From positions 992,001 to 1,056,000 of the forward strand of contig NZ_VDEZ01000001.1 of assembly GCF_017922435.1 (NCBI RefSeq): a stretch of 64,000 bases of DNA. The letters run 5' to 3'. Shown one piece after another: positions 8,769-17,718 of this stretch. Under the pieces are notes generated by a model that did no database searches, was not told where the DNA came from, and was given only the letters and a program-made list of their open reading frames with translations. Every line of letters begins with the position of its first letter. Position 1 is the first letter of the stretch. The position numbers were made by a program, and so were the translations under genes. The stretch is from Thalassospira sp. ER-Se-21-Dark. GTDB lineage: Bacteria; Pseudomonadota; Alphaproteobacteria; Rhodospirillales; Thalassospiraceae.

Positions 8769-9887
8769 TTAGATAAACAGGGTCAAAACCCCGGTATAGC
8801 CATAGAACCGGTCATTGCAGATTTCGCCGTTGCCGTAAAAACCGGTCAGTGGCAAATCACCCAATTCATCACGGATGATCATCATTTCGCGGCTTTCGGT
8901 GCCAAACAGATGCGGGCCACGGGCGACACAACTGCAATAAAGCGCCCCACGAGGCTTGCCCGGCAGACGTTTTTGCAAATCGCTTAGCATGCGACGCAAA
9001 TCCTGTTCGGCGGCGGCCCCGTCACGGCGGACAAAACGAATGGCATCGCCCGCCTGCACATCGCCACTGATCGCGATCATGTTGTTGTGGGGGTCAATCC
9101 CCATCAGATTGCGCACGACAAAATCACCGGTGTCAGATCCCGGCACCATCAGGGCCGCATGATAGCGCCCGGATGCCATGGATTGTTCACCGCCATCTGC
9201 TTCGAGTTCTTGCTTAAGCACATCAAGGGCCGGGCGATCATCAAGGGTGGAGATGATGCCTTCGCGTCCCTCGGTCACACGGTGAACCGGGCCGATTGGC
9301 GTGCAGGCCTGGCTGATGCCGACCTGAACACTGGTCTTGCCATCAAACAAAACGCCCGACAGGCCACCATTAACCACCCGGTCGGCAATCTGCGGTGCGC
9401 CGCGTTCCCCCGATGCGATGCCCCCAACCAGATAGGTCGAGCCCAGTCGCGCCAATTCGGCCAGTTGGGCGAGGCTTTCCGGGGCAGCGGGATCGCCATG
9501 CACCAGGCCAAAGATCGGCTGCAACCGGTCAATCGCGCTTTGCAGGTCGCGCGCATCCAGATCGGCCTCGGTCTTGAGCGGCTCAAAAATATGGAATTCA
9601 TCACGGGCAAAGGGGGCCACCATGACAGAGGCCGCCGGAACACCGAAATAGGCCCGGCCCGATCCGCAGACGCCAACGCCGGATGTTCCGATCCAGTGTT
9701 CTATCGAGAGACGGGAACGCAGGAAGGTCAGGATACTGCCAAGATCATCGGCCAGCGGTTCGGAGACATACAAAAAGGCCAGCGCTTGTTTGGGCAGTGG
9801 TTCTTTTTCGAGAAGTTCTGCAAGCTCGGATGCGACCGAAGCCCAGTTTTCGCCGCTGGCATGTGCCGCCCGAAATTCCGCCGTCAT
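8769..9887 (-). CDS. FIST N and C domain signal-transduction protein
   Basis: A 372-residue protein with an N-terminal FIST domain (from about residue 36, ALAFLYVSEPLADD, through TYLVGGIASGERGAP near residue 155) and a C-terminal FIST_C domain ending in FYGNGEICNDRFYGYTGVLTLFI. FIST modules are thought to bind small ligands such as amino acids and usually feed kinases, diguanylate cyclases or chemoreceptors. Here the protein is free-standing and no partner is adjacent. The upstream leader carries a four-copy 16-bp tandem repeat and follows the J-domain gene on the same strand, which may be cotranscribed. Confidence 0.9.
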   Translation of the reverse strand: MTAEFRAAHASGENWASVASELAELLEKEPLPKQALAFLYVSEPLADDLGSILTFLRSRLSIEHWIGTSGVGVCGSGRAYFGVPAASVMVAPFARDEFHIFEPLKTEADLDARDLQSAIDRLQPIFGLVHGDPAAPESLAQLAELARLGSTYLVGGIASGERGAPQIADRVVNGGLSGVLFDGKTSVQVGISQACTPIGPVHRVTEGREGIISTLDDRPALDVLKQELEADGGEQSMASGRYHAALMVPGSDTGDFVVRNLMGIDPHNNMIAISGDVQAGDAIRFVRRDGAAAEQDLRRMLSDLQKRLPGKPRGALYCSCVARGPHLFGTESREMMIIRDELGDLPLTGFYGNGEICNDRFYGYTGVLTLFI

Positions 9888-9966
9888 GCTGTCTCCCGTT
9901 GCTGACTGGTCAGGGTGTCCGGGTCTTGTGCCCGGTCGATAACCAGAAATATGATGCTTACATCCA

Positions 9967-10030
9967 AGCCCAGTTAAATCTAAGCCCAGTTACATCTAAG
10001 CCCAGTTACATCTAAGCCCAGTTACATCTA
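9967..10030. repeat. Four-copy 16-bp tandem repeat in the FIST gene leader
   Basis: The unit AGCCCAGTTACATCTA occurs four times head to tail at 9967, 9983, 9999 and 10015. The first copy differs by one base (AAATC for ACATC), and a degenerate partial unit (TTACATCCA) precedes it. A trailing AGC begins a fifth. It lies 80 to 143 bases upstream of the FIST start codon, between that gene and the J-domain gene. The lack of unique spacers excludes a CRISPR array. It could be a multi-copy binding site or a slippage-prone microsatellite-like tract. Confidence 0.95.
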
Positions 10031-10095
10031 AGCATTGGGCTGCCCCTTCGACAAGGGCTTGGGCGGCGGTTCGTGATACGGATCGATACAACCGA

Positions 10096-10800
10096 TCAGG
10101 AAACGTGTTTGCGCAGGATCTCCATCGCGGCATTCAGCTGCGTCATGCGCTGGTGGGAGCCATAATTGCTGTCGGGGTGGTGGATGGCGGCGAGAACGCG
10201 GTATTTGGCGCGGATGGCGCGCAAATCCGGCCGCGCACTTGGCGCAAAGCCCATGACATGCAGCGCCTCGTTAAAGGTGGTCACCCCGCGGTCCAGCGGA
10301 TCAAAGGCAAGGTTATCAACAATCTGGCGCAGACGTTCGAGTTCTTCACGCGATTGCAGAAGTTCGACGGGTGGCTCTGCCTGACGTTTTTTAAGCGCGC
10401 GGGCTTCTTCGAGCGCTGCACGTTCTGCGGCGAGAACATCGGATTTCTCAACCCGCATATTGACATCACCCGCATCGAAATCGATCGCCATTTGCAGTGC
10501 CTTGCGCACGGTGATCACCGAAAAGCCCGGTGGCAGGCGCAATTGCAGCCGGGGTTTGCGCCGCCAGGGGCGCCCCTCGGCCGGGCCGGACTTCAAGACA
10601 ATGGTTTCGCGATCGCCCTTGGGCGGGTCGCCGGGGTCCTGATAATCCTCAATCGCCTTTTCGGGCACGATCAACATCACCGAACGCGCGAGATCGGCGG
10701 CATTCACCCCGCGCCGTTCTGCCAGTTGCAGCACAGCGTCACGAAAGATCGAAGAACAGGGGATGGTGTAGGACTGTTTGACGGTGGAAGAAGACGACAC
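10096..10800 (-). CDS. J-domain-containing protein
   Basis: A 234-residue protein with a C-terminal DnaJ-type J domain (about residues 180-234). Helix II reads IRAKYRVLAAIHHPDSNYGS with the HPD tripeptide needed to stimulate DnaK ATPase, and NAAMEILRKH forms helix III. The N-terminal 140 residues include a charged helical stretch and a region (LRLPPGFSVITVRKALQMAI) with no family I recognise. Such proteins target DnaK to a particular client. It starts at GTG 10800, preceded by AAGGGATT; an in-frame stop five codons upstream leaves no alternative. Confidence 0.85.
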   Translation of the reverse strand: MSSSSTVKQSYTIPCSSIFRDAVLQLAERRGVNAADLARSVMLIVPEKAIEDYQDPGDPPKGDRETIVLKSGPAEGRPWRRKPRLQLRLPPGFSVITVRKALQMAIDFDAGDVNMRVEKSDVLAAERAALEEARALKKRQAEPPVELLQSREELERLRQIVDNLAFDPLDRGVTTFNEALHVMGFAPSARPDLRAIRAKYRVLAAIHHPDSNYGSHQRMTQLNAAMEILRKHVS

Positions 10801-11680
10801 TGAACAATCCCTTTAAGGCATTGAAGTATTTAACTTAAATCTGGCACCTCCGGACACCGAAAGCGCAGGTCAACCGCACCTTTCCGCCCGATGACATGAA
10901 GTGTATCGATGGATTTGACCCCCGGCAACTGCATTTGCAGTCAAAATTGAATCGCTTCCGATTCATTCACAGGCCTATCGGCGACTCGTTGGGAATCCAT
11001 GGAGTCCCCAGAAAAACGCCAACACATTGATATAACGAGATATTTGTTTTACGGCGTGCATTTCAGGCACTTTGGACACCTGTTTGGTTTCCCAATAGTT
11101 ATCCACAAGCCATAAGTGTCGCCTGATTTCGGAAAATTTGATTAACTTATTGATATTAAGTAATTTATCACATGGTGCACTTGCGATGCCCCAGCCCTGC
11201 CGGAAAGGCAAAAAAGGATCAGAAACCCGATAATTGGATAACAGCCTCGGAAGAGGCGATTGGAAAAACAACATACGCAGTAGCAGAAACGCTGTTCGAA
11301 ACAGAACCGAAAGTAAATGAGGTGTTAATTTTACACCAAACCACGTGTTTTGGTCCCCAAATGGGGATTTTCAGGCGAAATTCAGGGTGTTCGCAAGACA
11401 CTTGAAACCTATTTAACTTATTGATTTTTATGATATTTTGGTCTTCTCGCCGCGTTGACTTCGCCTTCTGAAGATCCAGCAGCTTAATCATTTCGGTTTG
11501 TTGACGTTTTCTATCTACATACGTAGTTTTTTACGCGTCACAAGCGTCGAAATTGCGCCAACCTGTGTCTCTGTGAAATTTTATAACCTGTCGGGACGCG
11601 CACAAGCCCTTGGAAAACCGACGGTTTTGCGCCCCCAGATCATGAAGCGTCCGGCATATACCCAGGCAGGCGCTTCGCGC
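10801..11680. other. AT-rich gap without a convincing gene
   Basis: About 880 bases between two minus-strand genes. Short frames exist (for example 11172-11405 plus and 11219-11491 minus) but lack ribosome binding sites and family resemblance. Visible structure: hairpin TGAATCG-CTTC-CGATTCA (10948-10965); a perfect DnaA-box consensus TTATCCACA (11099-11107) with a weaker reversed match (11232-11240); a 13-base direct repeat TTAACTTATTGAT (11142-11154 and 11413-11425); and hairpin TCCCC-AAAT-GGGGA followed by TTTT (11354-11371). Its base composition is clearly lower in GC than its surroundings. Confidence 0.5.
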
Positions 11681-12406
11681 TTAGCTGGCATCAGTGGTTT
11701 GTAGCAGGTCGACGACATCGGGCAGGATGCGCTTGACGATCACGTCCACGCCATCGGCATTGGGATGCATGCCGTCATCCTGATTGAGCTCCGGCTCGGC
11801 AGCAACGCCTTCGAGGAAAAATGGATAGAGATCAACCTGATAGCGGCTGGCGAGATCGGGATAGATGCTGTTGAATTCATCGCCATATGCGGTCCCCATA
11901 TTAGGCGGGGCCATCATACCGGCCAGCAGGACATCAACATCCATGCCGCGCAGCTTTTCAAGGATTTCTGCAAGATTTTCACGGGTCTGGGATGGTTCCA
12001 TCCCGCGAAGCGCATCATTGGCACCAAGTTCGAGCAACACCGCATCGGGTTTTTCAACCAATGCCCAGTCGAGACGCGCCAGTCCTGCCGCCGTGGTATC
12101 GCCCGAGACGGAACTATTGATCACCCGGACATCATGGCCGGCTTCCTTAAGGGCGGCTTCAAGCTTGGGCGCAAAGCCGTTTTCATGATCAAGGCCATAG
12201 CCCGCCATCAGGCTATCGCCAAATAAAACAAGGGTTTTTGGCGTCTGGTCGCTATCCTGTGCCTTGGTTTCATAGGCAAACCCGGCCATCCCAAGGGTTG
12301 CAAGGGCAAGCGTGGCAAGGGCCAAACCGGCGGATTTGCGAAGGCGTGATACCAACTTATGCGTGAACTTGATTACAGTGCGACCTTGCCCAAACGCCAA
12401 ATTCAT
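11681..12406 (-). CDS. GDSL/SGNH-family arylesterase (TesA-like)
   Basis: A 241-residue exported hydrolase. After a basic N region and a hydrophobic stretch (about residues 26-44, probable signal peptide) comes block I LVLFGDSLMAGYGL with catalytic Ser65. Then follow SGDTTAAG (block II), LGANDALRG (block III) and DGMHPN with Asp211 and His214 (block V). It matches TesA/arylesterase, which cleaves aryl and acyl esters or thioesters in the periplasm. The open frame runs far upstream, but the ATG at 12406 has AGGTGAG six bases before it. It is divergent from the YbbA/YbbP exporter, the same arrangement as tesA-ybbAP in enterobacteria. Confidence 0.9.
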   Translation of the reverse strand: MNLAFGQGRTVIKFTHKLVSRLRKSAGLALATLALATLGMAGFAYETKAQDSDQTPKTLVLFGDSLMAGYGLDHENGFAPKLEAALKEAGHDVRVINSSVSGDTTAAGLARLDWALVEKPDAVLLELGANDALRGMEPSQTRENLAEILEKLRGMDVDVLLAGMMAPPNMGTAYGDEFNSIYPDLASRYQVDLYPFFLEGVAAEPELNQDDGMHPNADGVDVIVKRILPDVVDLLQTTDAS

Positions 12407-12574
12407 TACAAATCTCACCTTTACATGCTGCGAACTTGCCGGAGCGGTTTCCGACCGTTTACCCTTAAAGAAGTTATTCAGATCAAAAGAAGTCTGAACC
12501 AGAAACGTCCTGATCCGTAAGCTTATGTAGCCTGCTTTGTTGATCTTGCAACGGACAACCCGATAGGACCCGAA

Positions 12575-13321
12575 ATGAGTGTGACCGAAACCACCACGAT
12601 ACCGGAACAAAATGTCGCCGCGTCTGGTGAAGCGCCAAAACAGACAATTGATGTGCAAAACCTGAAGCTGCGGCTGCAGGGTCCAGCCGGGATTGTCGAG
12701 ATCCTCAAGGGGGTTGATCTTGCGATTGGTGCGGGCGAACGCGTCTCGCTGGTCGGTCCGTCCGGGTCGGGCAAGACATCGCTTTTGATGGTGATCGCCG
12801 GACTGGAACAAGCCCAGGAAGGTGTGGTGAAGGTCTGCGGCAAGGACCTTCGCGCCCTTGATGAGGACGGTTTGGCGCTTTATCGCCGCCATCATGTCGG
12901 CATCGTGTTTCAGGACTTCCACCTGATCCCGACCATGAGCGCGTTGGAAAACGTTGCGCTTCCGATGGAATTCGCCGGGCGCGCAGATGCCTTTGAAAAG
13001 GCACGCGAAGAATTGGAACTTGTCGGGCTGGGTCATCGCACCGATCACTATCCGGGCCAGCTATCAGGCGGGGAGCAACAGCGCGTTGCGCTTGCACGTG
13101 CACTTGCCACCGACCCGGAGCTTTTGCTGGCCGACGAGCCGACCGGCAACCTTGATGGCACGACCGGTGAAACGATTATCGAATTGTTATTTGATCTGAC
13201 CAAACGGCGTGGCTCGACCCTGCTTTTGATTACCCATGATCCCGCCCTTGCCAAGCGGTGTGACCGCACGGTGATGCTGCGCGACGGCGAAATCGTTTCG
13301 CATCTGGAATCGCAGTCATGA
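12575..13321 (+). CDS. ybbA: ABC transporter ATP-binding protein, YbbA/LolD-like
   Basis: A 248-residue ATPase. Walker A is GPSGSGKTS, the signature is LSGGEQQRVALARAL, Walker B is LLLADEPTGNLDG and the switch is LLITHD. It belongs to the MacB/LolD/FtsE class, which energises mechanotransmission rather than simple transport. The ATGA overlap with the permease gene implies a complex. A divergent arylesterase gene suggests a shared role in handling lysophospholipids or ester compounds, as proposed for tesA-ybbAP; that is inference from gene order. Confidence 0.95.
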   Translation: MSVTETTTIPEQNVAASGEAPKQTIDVQNLKLRLQGPAGIVEILKGVDLAIGAGERVSLVGPSGSGKTSLLMVIAGLEQAQEGVVKVCGKDLRALDEDGLALYRRHHVGIVFQDFHLIPTMSALENVALPMEFAGRADAFEKAREELELVGLGHRTDHYPGQLSGGEQQRVALARALATDPELLLADEPTGNLDGTTGETIIELLFDLTKRRGSTLLLITHDPALAKRCDRTVMLRDGEIVSHLESQS

Positions 13322-15876
13322 GCACATCTGTTTCCCCCACTGACGGTGCGGACCGCCTGTGGTCCATCGCCTGGCGGGTCTGCCGGCGCGAGTTGCGCGG
13401 CGGGCTTTCGGGCTTTCGTATTTTTCTTGCGTGTCTGGCGCTTGGCGTCGGGTCGATTGCCGCTGTCGGAAACGTTTCGGAATCCGTTCTTTCAGCGCTT
13501 GAGCGTGACGGGCGGAAGCTTTTGGGCGGTGATGTTGAACTGCGCCTGACCCATCAGGAAGCCACCGGCGATCAGATTGAGTGGTTGCAGGAGAATACCG
13601 AACGCGTTGCCGAACTGGCGACGATGCGCACAACGGCCTATGGCCCGGACCAGCGCCGGTTGGTGGAGCTTAAGGCGGTTGATGATGCCTATCCTCTGTT
13701 TGGCGAGATGGAGCTTGCCGATGGGGTTCCTTTTGACGGGATCCTTGACCAAAAAGATGGCGTCTGGGGTGCTGTGACCGAGGCCGGCTTGCTTGAGCGG
13801 CTTCGCATCAATGTCGGGGATACGGTTGCCCTTGGCGATATTGATGTTCAGATCCGTGGCGTGATTGCGACCGAGCCCGACAAGGCGGTTGGTTTTTTCA
13901 ATTTTGGCCCGCGCCTGATGGTATCGATGGACGGATTGATGGACACCGGGCTGGTGCAGCCGGGCAGTCTGATCCGCTATTATTACGCATTGGATATCAA
14001 TGACAATGAAACCCCGACCGTCTTTCGCGAACGGCTTGAAGAGCAGTTTGAAGATGCGGGCTGGCGTATTCGGGATACGGCCAATGCCAACCCCGGCCTG
14101 AAGAGGTTTATCGAGCGTCTGACCCTTTTCCTGACGCTTGTTGGTCTTTCGGCGCTTCTGGTTGGCGGCATCGGGGTGGCCAATGCGGTGCGCAGCCATA
14201 TCGAAAGCAAAACATCCGTCATTGCCACCCTTAAATCCATCGGGGCGTCGCATGGCTTGGTGCTTCGGATTTACTTCCTGCAGATCCTTGTTCTGGCCCT
14301 GATCGGCATTGCCATCGGGCTTTTGATCGGTGCGGTGACACCGGCTTTGATTGCGCCGCTCTTGTCGGGGCGCCTGCCGATTGATGTGACACTTGGACCG
14401 GCATTGCCGTCCTTGATTATTGCAACAAGCTTTGGCGTTTTGACCACCCTGGTGTTTGCGCTGCCATCCTTGTTGCGTGCGCGCGAGATTCCGGCAGCAC
14501 GATTGTTCCGGGCCAGTGCCGGTCTGTTTAGCGGCAGTCCGGTGCGCAAGCGTGACCTGCCCTATATCGGGGTGCCGCTGGTGCTGTTGCTGATCCTGAC
14601 CGTGTTGACCGCAACCGACAAGGCGATCGCGCTTGGCTTTATTGGCGGGTCGGCGGCGGCCGTGGTGATTTTCACCTTTGCAGGACAAGGTATCGTATCC
14701 CTTTCGAAACGGTTGATTACGGGTCGCAGTGCCTTTTCCAGACTGGCGCTGGCCAACCTGCACCGTCCGGGCGCAAGCACGGTACCGGTTGCGTTGTCGC
14801 TTGGATTGGGATTGACGTTGCTGGTGACGATTTCCGGGATCGAGGGCAACCTTGATAACGAAATCAACGAGAACCTGCCGGACTCTGCCCCGGCTTTCTT
14901 CTTCCTTGATATCCGCCCTGATCAGATCGAGCAGTTCCGAGGTCAGCTTCTCGCCCAAGACAACGTTTCGGATATCGAACAAACACCGATGCTGCGGGGG
15001 CGGGTAACGGCGGTCGATGGCGTTAATTCCAACGATGTCGGGCCGGGTGATGATCGCTGGTTCCTGCGTGGGGACCGTGGCCTTACCTTTGCCGCCACCC
15101 CGCCGCCGGAAACCAAGCTGGTGCGCGGCGAATGGTGGCCAGCCGATTATAACGACGCGTCCAAGCCACTGGTGTCGATCAGTGCGGATATCGGTAATGC
15201 GTTTGATCTGGAGCCGGGCGACACATTGACCGTCAATGTGCTGGGCCGCGATATCACCGCCGAGATCGCCAACTGGCGCGAGATCGAATGGCAAAGCCTG
15301 CGTATGAATTTCGCGATGGTGTTTTCACCGGGCCTGATCGACAAGGCGCCCTATAGCCTGATCGCCACCGCCCATATGCCGCGCGAAATGGAAGAACCGG
15401 TTGATCGCATGATCGGCATGGACTTCCCGAATGTTTCGGCCATCCGGGTGCGTGAAGCGCTTGAAGCGGCCAATGCCATTCTGGCCGGGATCGGAACGGC
15501 GCTTAACGCCACCAGCATGATTGCGATTGTCGCCGGCGTGCTTGTCCTTGGCGGGGCGGTTGCGGCCGGTCGGCGCAAGCGCATTTATGATGCCGTGGTG
15601 CTCAAGACCCTTGGCGCGACACGGGCCAACATCCTTTATGCCTATGCGCTGGAATACGGGATCCTTGGCCTTGCCACCGGGGTGATTGCGGCCGTGGTCG
15701 GATCGGTTGCCGCCTGGTCGGTGCTGGTGCTGATCATGGAAGCCAACTGGGTTCTTCTGCCGATGACCATTCTTGGTCCGATTGCGATTGGCCTGTTTGC
15801 CACGCTGGCGGCTGGCTTTGTCGGCACCTGGCAGGCATTGCGCAGCCCGGCAGCACCGTTGTTGCGCAACGAATAA
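13318..15876 (+). CDS. ybbP: ABC transporter permease, YbbP/FtsX-like
   Basis: An 852-residue inner-membrane permease. TM1 lies near residues 28-48, a periplasmic domain extends to about 260, and a first FtsX core follows (near 260-430). A central pair of segments, a second periplasmic region (about 520-700) and a second FtsX core to the C terminus complete the ten-segment YbbP plan. RKRIYDAVVLKTLGATR is the coupling-helix signature preceding the final TMs. The length matches YbbP. It overlaps ybbA by four bases and ends with a strong terminator. Confidence 0.93.
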   Translation: MSTSVSPTDGADRLWSIAWRVCRRELRGGLSGFRIFLACLALGVGSIAAVGNVSESVLSALERDGRKLLGGDVELRLTHQEATGDQIEWLQENTERVAELATMRTTAYGPDQRRLVELKAVDDAYPLFGEMELADGVPFDGILDQKDGVWGAVTEAGLLERLRINVGDTVALGDIDVQIRGVIATEPDKAVGFFNFGPRLMVSMDGLMDTGLVQPGSLIRYYYALDINDNETPTVFRERLEEQFEDAGWRIRDTANANPGLKRFIERLTLFLTLVGLSALLVGGIGVANAVRSHIESKTSVIATLKSIGASHGLVLRIYFLQILVLALIGIAIGLLIGAVTPALIAPLLSGRLPIDVTLGPALPSLIIATSFGVLTTLVFALPSLLRAREIPAARLFRASAGLFSGSPVRKRDLPYIGVPLVLLLILTVLTATDKAIALGFIGGSAAAVVIFTFAGQGIVSLSKRLITGRSAFSRLALANLHRPGASTVPVALSLGLGLTLLVTISGIEGNLDNEINENLPDSAPAFFFLDIRPDQIEQFRGQLLAQDNVSDIEQTPMLRGRVTAVDGVNSNDVGPGDDRWFLRGDRGLTFAATPPPETKLVRGEWWPADYNDASKPLVSISADIGNAFDLEPGDTLTVNVLGRDITAEIANWREIEWQSLRMNFAMVFSPGLIDKAPYSLIATAHMPREMEEPVDRMIGMDFPNVSAIRVREALEAANAILAGIGTALNATSMIAIVAGVLVLGGAVAAGRRKRIYDAVVLKTLGATRANILYAYALEYGILGLATGVIAAVVGSVAAWSVLVLIMEANWVLLPMTILGPIAIGLFATLAAGFVGTWQALRSPAAPLLRNE

Positions 15877-15903
15877 GCCCACAACTCCAAAACCTGAAAC
15901 AGA

Positions 15904-15939
15904 CAAGGCCGGATCCAGATGGACCCGGCCTTGTTTTTT
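15904..15939 (+). terminator. Rho-independent terminator after ybbP
   Basis: CAAGGCCGG and CCGGCCTTG pair around a TCC-AGAT-GGA inner hairpin and are followed by a six-T run. It sits 27 bases after the ybbP stop. Confidence 0.9.
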
Positions 15940-15982
15940 GCAAAAACCGTTTCGAAAACGATCTGAATTGATTGATTGAGGA

Positions 15983-17599
15983 TCAGGCGATATCGCGCAG
16001 TGCCCGCCTGACGACCTTACCGGTGGTTGTCATTGGCAATTGATCAAGGAAGGCGATCTCACGCGGGTATTCGTGTGCGGCCAAGCGGGTTTTCACGAAA
16101 TCCTTGATTTCGCTTTCAAGCGCCGGGCTTTGGGCAAAGCCATCGGCCAGCACGACAAAGGCCTTTACGATCTGGCCGCGCTGTTCGTCGGGTTTGCCAA
16201 TCACACCGGCCATGCGCACGGCCGGATGGCCGATCAGGCAATCCTCGATCTCGCCCGGGCCGATGCGATATCCGGCCGAGCTGATCAGGTCATCGTCACG
16301 CCCGACAAAGCGAATATAGCCATCAGCATCGATACAGCCCATATCGCCGGTCAAAAGCCATTCGCCGACAAACTTGTCGCGGGTGGCCTCGGGATTGCGC
16401 CAGTATTCCAGGAACATCACCGGATCGGGCGCACGCACGGCAATGCGGCCCATTTCACCGGGTTCAAGCACCTTGCCGCTCAGATCAATCACCGCGACAT
16501 CGTGGCCAGGCACCGGACGGCCCATCACACCGGGTTTGGGTTCCATGATCGACTGACAGGAACTGACCACCATGTTGCATTCGGTCTGACCATAGAACTC
16601 GTTGATGGTGAGGCCAAACACCCGACGTCCCCAATCAAGAAGTTCCGCACCCAATGTTTCGCCACCGCTTGCAATAGAGCGGAGCTTAAAATTGAACCTT
16701 TGCGCCATATCGTCACCAGCGGCCCGCATCATCTTAAGCGCGGTCGGTGGCAGGAAGGTATTGCGCACGCCATATTCGGCCATCAGGCGAAAGGCATCTT
16801 CGGGCGTGAATTTCTCAAACCGGTGGGCGACGACCGGCACCCCGTGATGCCAGGCGGGCAACAGAACATCCAGAAGCCCGCCAATCCACGCCCAATCAGC
16901 CGGGGTCCACATGACATCACCGTCTTCGGGAAAGAAATCATGTGACATCTCAACACCGGGCAAATGCCCCAGCAACACCCGATGGGCATGCAACGCGCCC
17001 TTTGGCTGGCCGGTGGTGCCCGATGTGTAAATGATCAGGGCCGGTTCATCGGCACGGGTATTGACCGGCTCGAACACGTCACTGGCTTCTGATGACAGGG
17101 CCTTGAAATCAAAACAGTTATCCGGTGCCCCATCAATCACATAGACATATTCAAGCGCGGGCAAGAGATCGCGGATTTCGGCAATCTTGGCGGCACCTTC
17201 CTTGTCGGTCACCAATGCCTTTGCCGCGCAGTTACCCAGACGATATTCCAGCGCGTCGACGCCAAACAGGGTAAAGAGCGGTACGGCAATACACCCCATC
17301 TTATAGGTCGCGACATGCGCGATTGCCGTTTCCGGGCTTTGGGGCAACAAGATCCCCACCCGATCACCGCGCCGGATGCCATGACGGCGCATGACATTGG
17401 CAAACCGGTTCGACAGGCGCTTGATCTGTGAAAAGGTGTAGTCACGGCGCGTGCCATCGCGCCTGCGATGCATCAATGCCAAACGATCCGGGTCATCCGC
17501 CCATTTGTCGCAAACATCGACGCCAATATTAAAGTGGGTTGGCACGTCCCAGGCAAATCGTGAACGCACCGAAGCATAGTCAGAACGACTGCCCAGCAT
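15983..17599 (-). CDS. AMP-dependent acyl-CoA synthetase (medium-chain/acetyl-like)
   Basis: A 538-residue adenylate-forming ligase that activates a carboxylic acid to its CoA thioester. The P-loop is IIYTSGTTGQPKGA. The adenine-binding INEFYGQTE and the C-terminal hinge VGRDDDLISSAGYRIGPGEIE are intact, and the catalytic lysine is in MTTTGKVVRR near the end. Overall it resembles acetyl/propionyl or ACSM-type medium-chain synthetases rather than FadD. The ATG at 17599 has GGGAGGAAAT upstream; a longer frame exists but its start is poor. It stands alone between converging and unrelated genes. The acyl specificity is not predictable. Confidence 0.9.
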   Translation of the reverse strand: MLGSRSDYASVRSRFAWDVPTHFNIGVDVCDKWADDPDRLALMHRRRDGTRRDYTFSQIKRLSNRFANVMRRHGIRRGDRVGILLPQSPETAIAHVATYKMGCIAVPLFTLFGVDALEYRLGNCAAKALVTDKEGAAKIAEIRDLLPALEYVYVIDGAPDNCFDFKALSSEASDVFEPVNTRADEPALIIYTSGTTGQPKGALHAHRVLLGHLPGVEMSHDFFPEDGDVMWTPADWAWIGGLLDVLLPAWHHGVPVVAHRFEKFTPEDAFRLMAEYGVRNTFLPPTALKMMRAAGDDMAQRFNFKLRSIASGGETLGAELLDWGRRVFGLTINEFYGQTECNMVVSSCQSIMEPKPGVMGRPVPGHDVAVIDLSGKVLEPGEMGRIAVRAPDPVMFLEYWRNPEATRDKFVGEWLLTGDMGCIDADGYIRFVGRDDDLISSAGYRIGPGEIEDCLIGHPAVRMAGVIGKPDEQRGQIVKAFVVLADGFAQSPALESEIKDFVKTRLAAHEYPREIAFLDQLPMTTTGKVVRRALRDIA

Positions 17600-17718
17600 A
17601 TTTCCTCCCTGAATTCGCCGCTGTTCTTTATTTTTGGGTGCGGCAAATGTTGCGGAGCATGCTAGTGGCAATCGTGCGAAATTGGAAGGTCTGTCTGCGC
17701 GGCTCTGATTGCCGGTAT

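Noticed and set aside
9967-10030. Possible CRISPR array
   Set aside because: Units are 16 bp and directly adjacent without spacers, and no cas genes are present.
11172-11405. 77-codon plus-strand frame in the AT-rich gap
   Set aside because: No ribosome binding site, no homology I can recognise, and it overlaps an equally long frame on the other strand.
10801-11680. Chromosomal replication origin
   Set aside because: Only one perfect DnaA box and none of the usual alphaproteobacterial origin neighbours. Kept as a low-interest observation, not annotated as oriC.
12407-13048. N-terminal extension of the arylesterase frame over the ybbA gene
   Set aside because: The extension overlaps the divergent ATPase gene; the internal ATG at 12406 has a good ribosome binding site and begins a signal peptide.
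13492-15294. 600-codon frame on the minus strand inside ybbP
   Set aside because: Antisense shadow with biased composition (Gln, Arg and His rich) and no recognisable domain; the plus-strand permease is complete.
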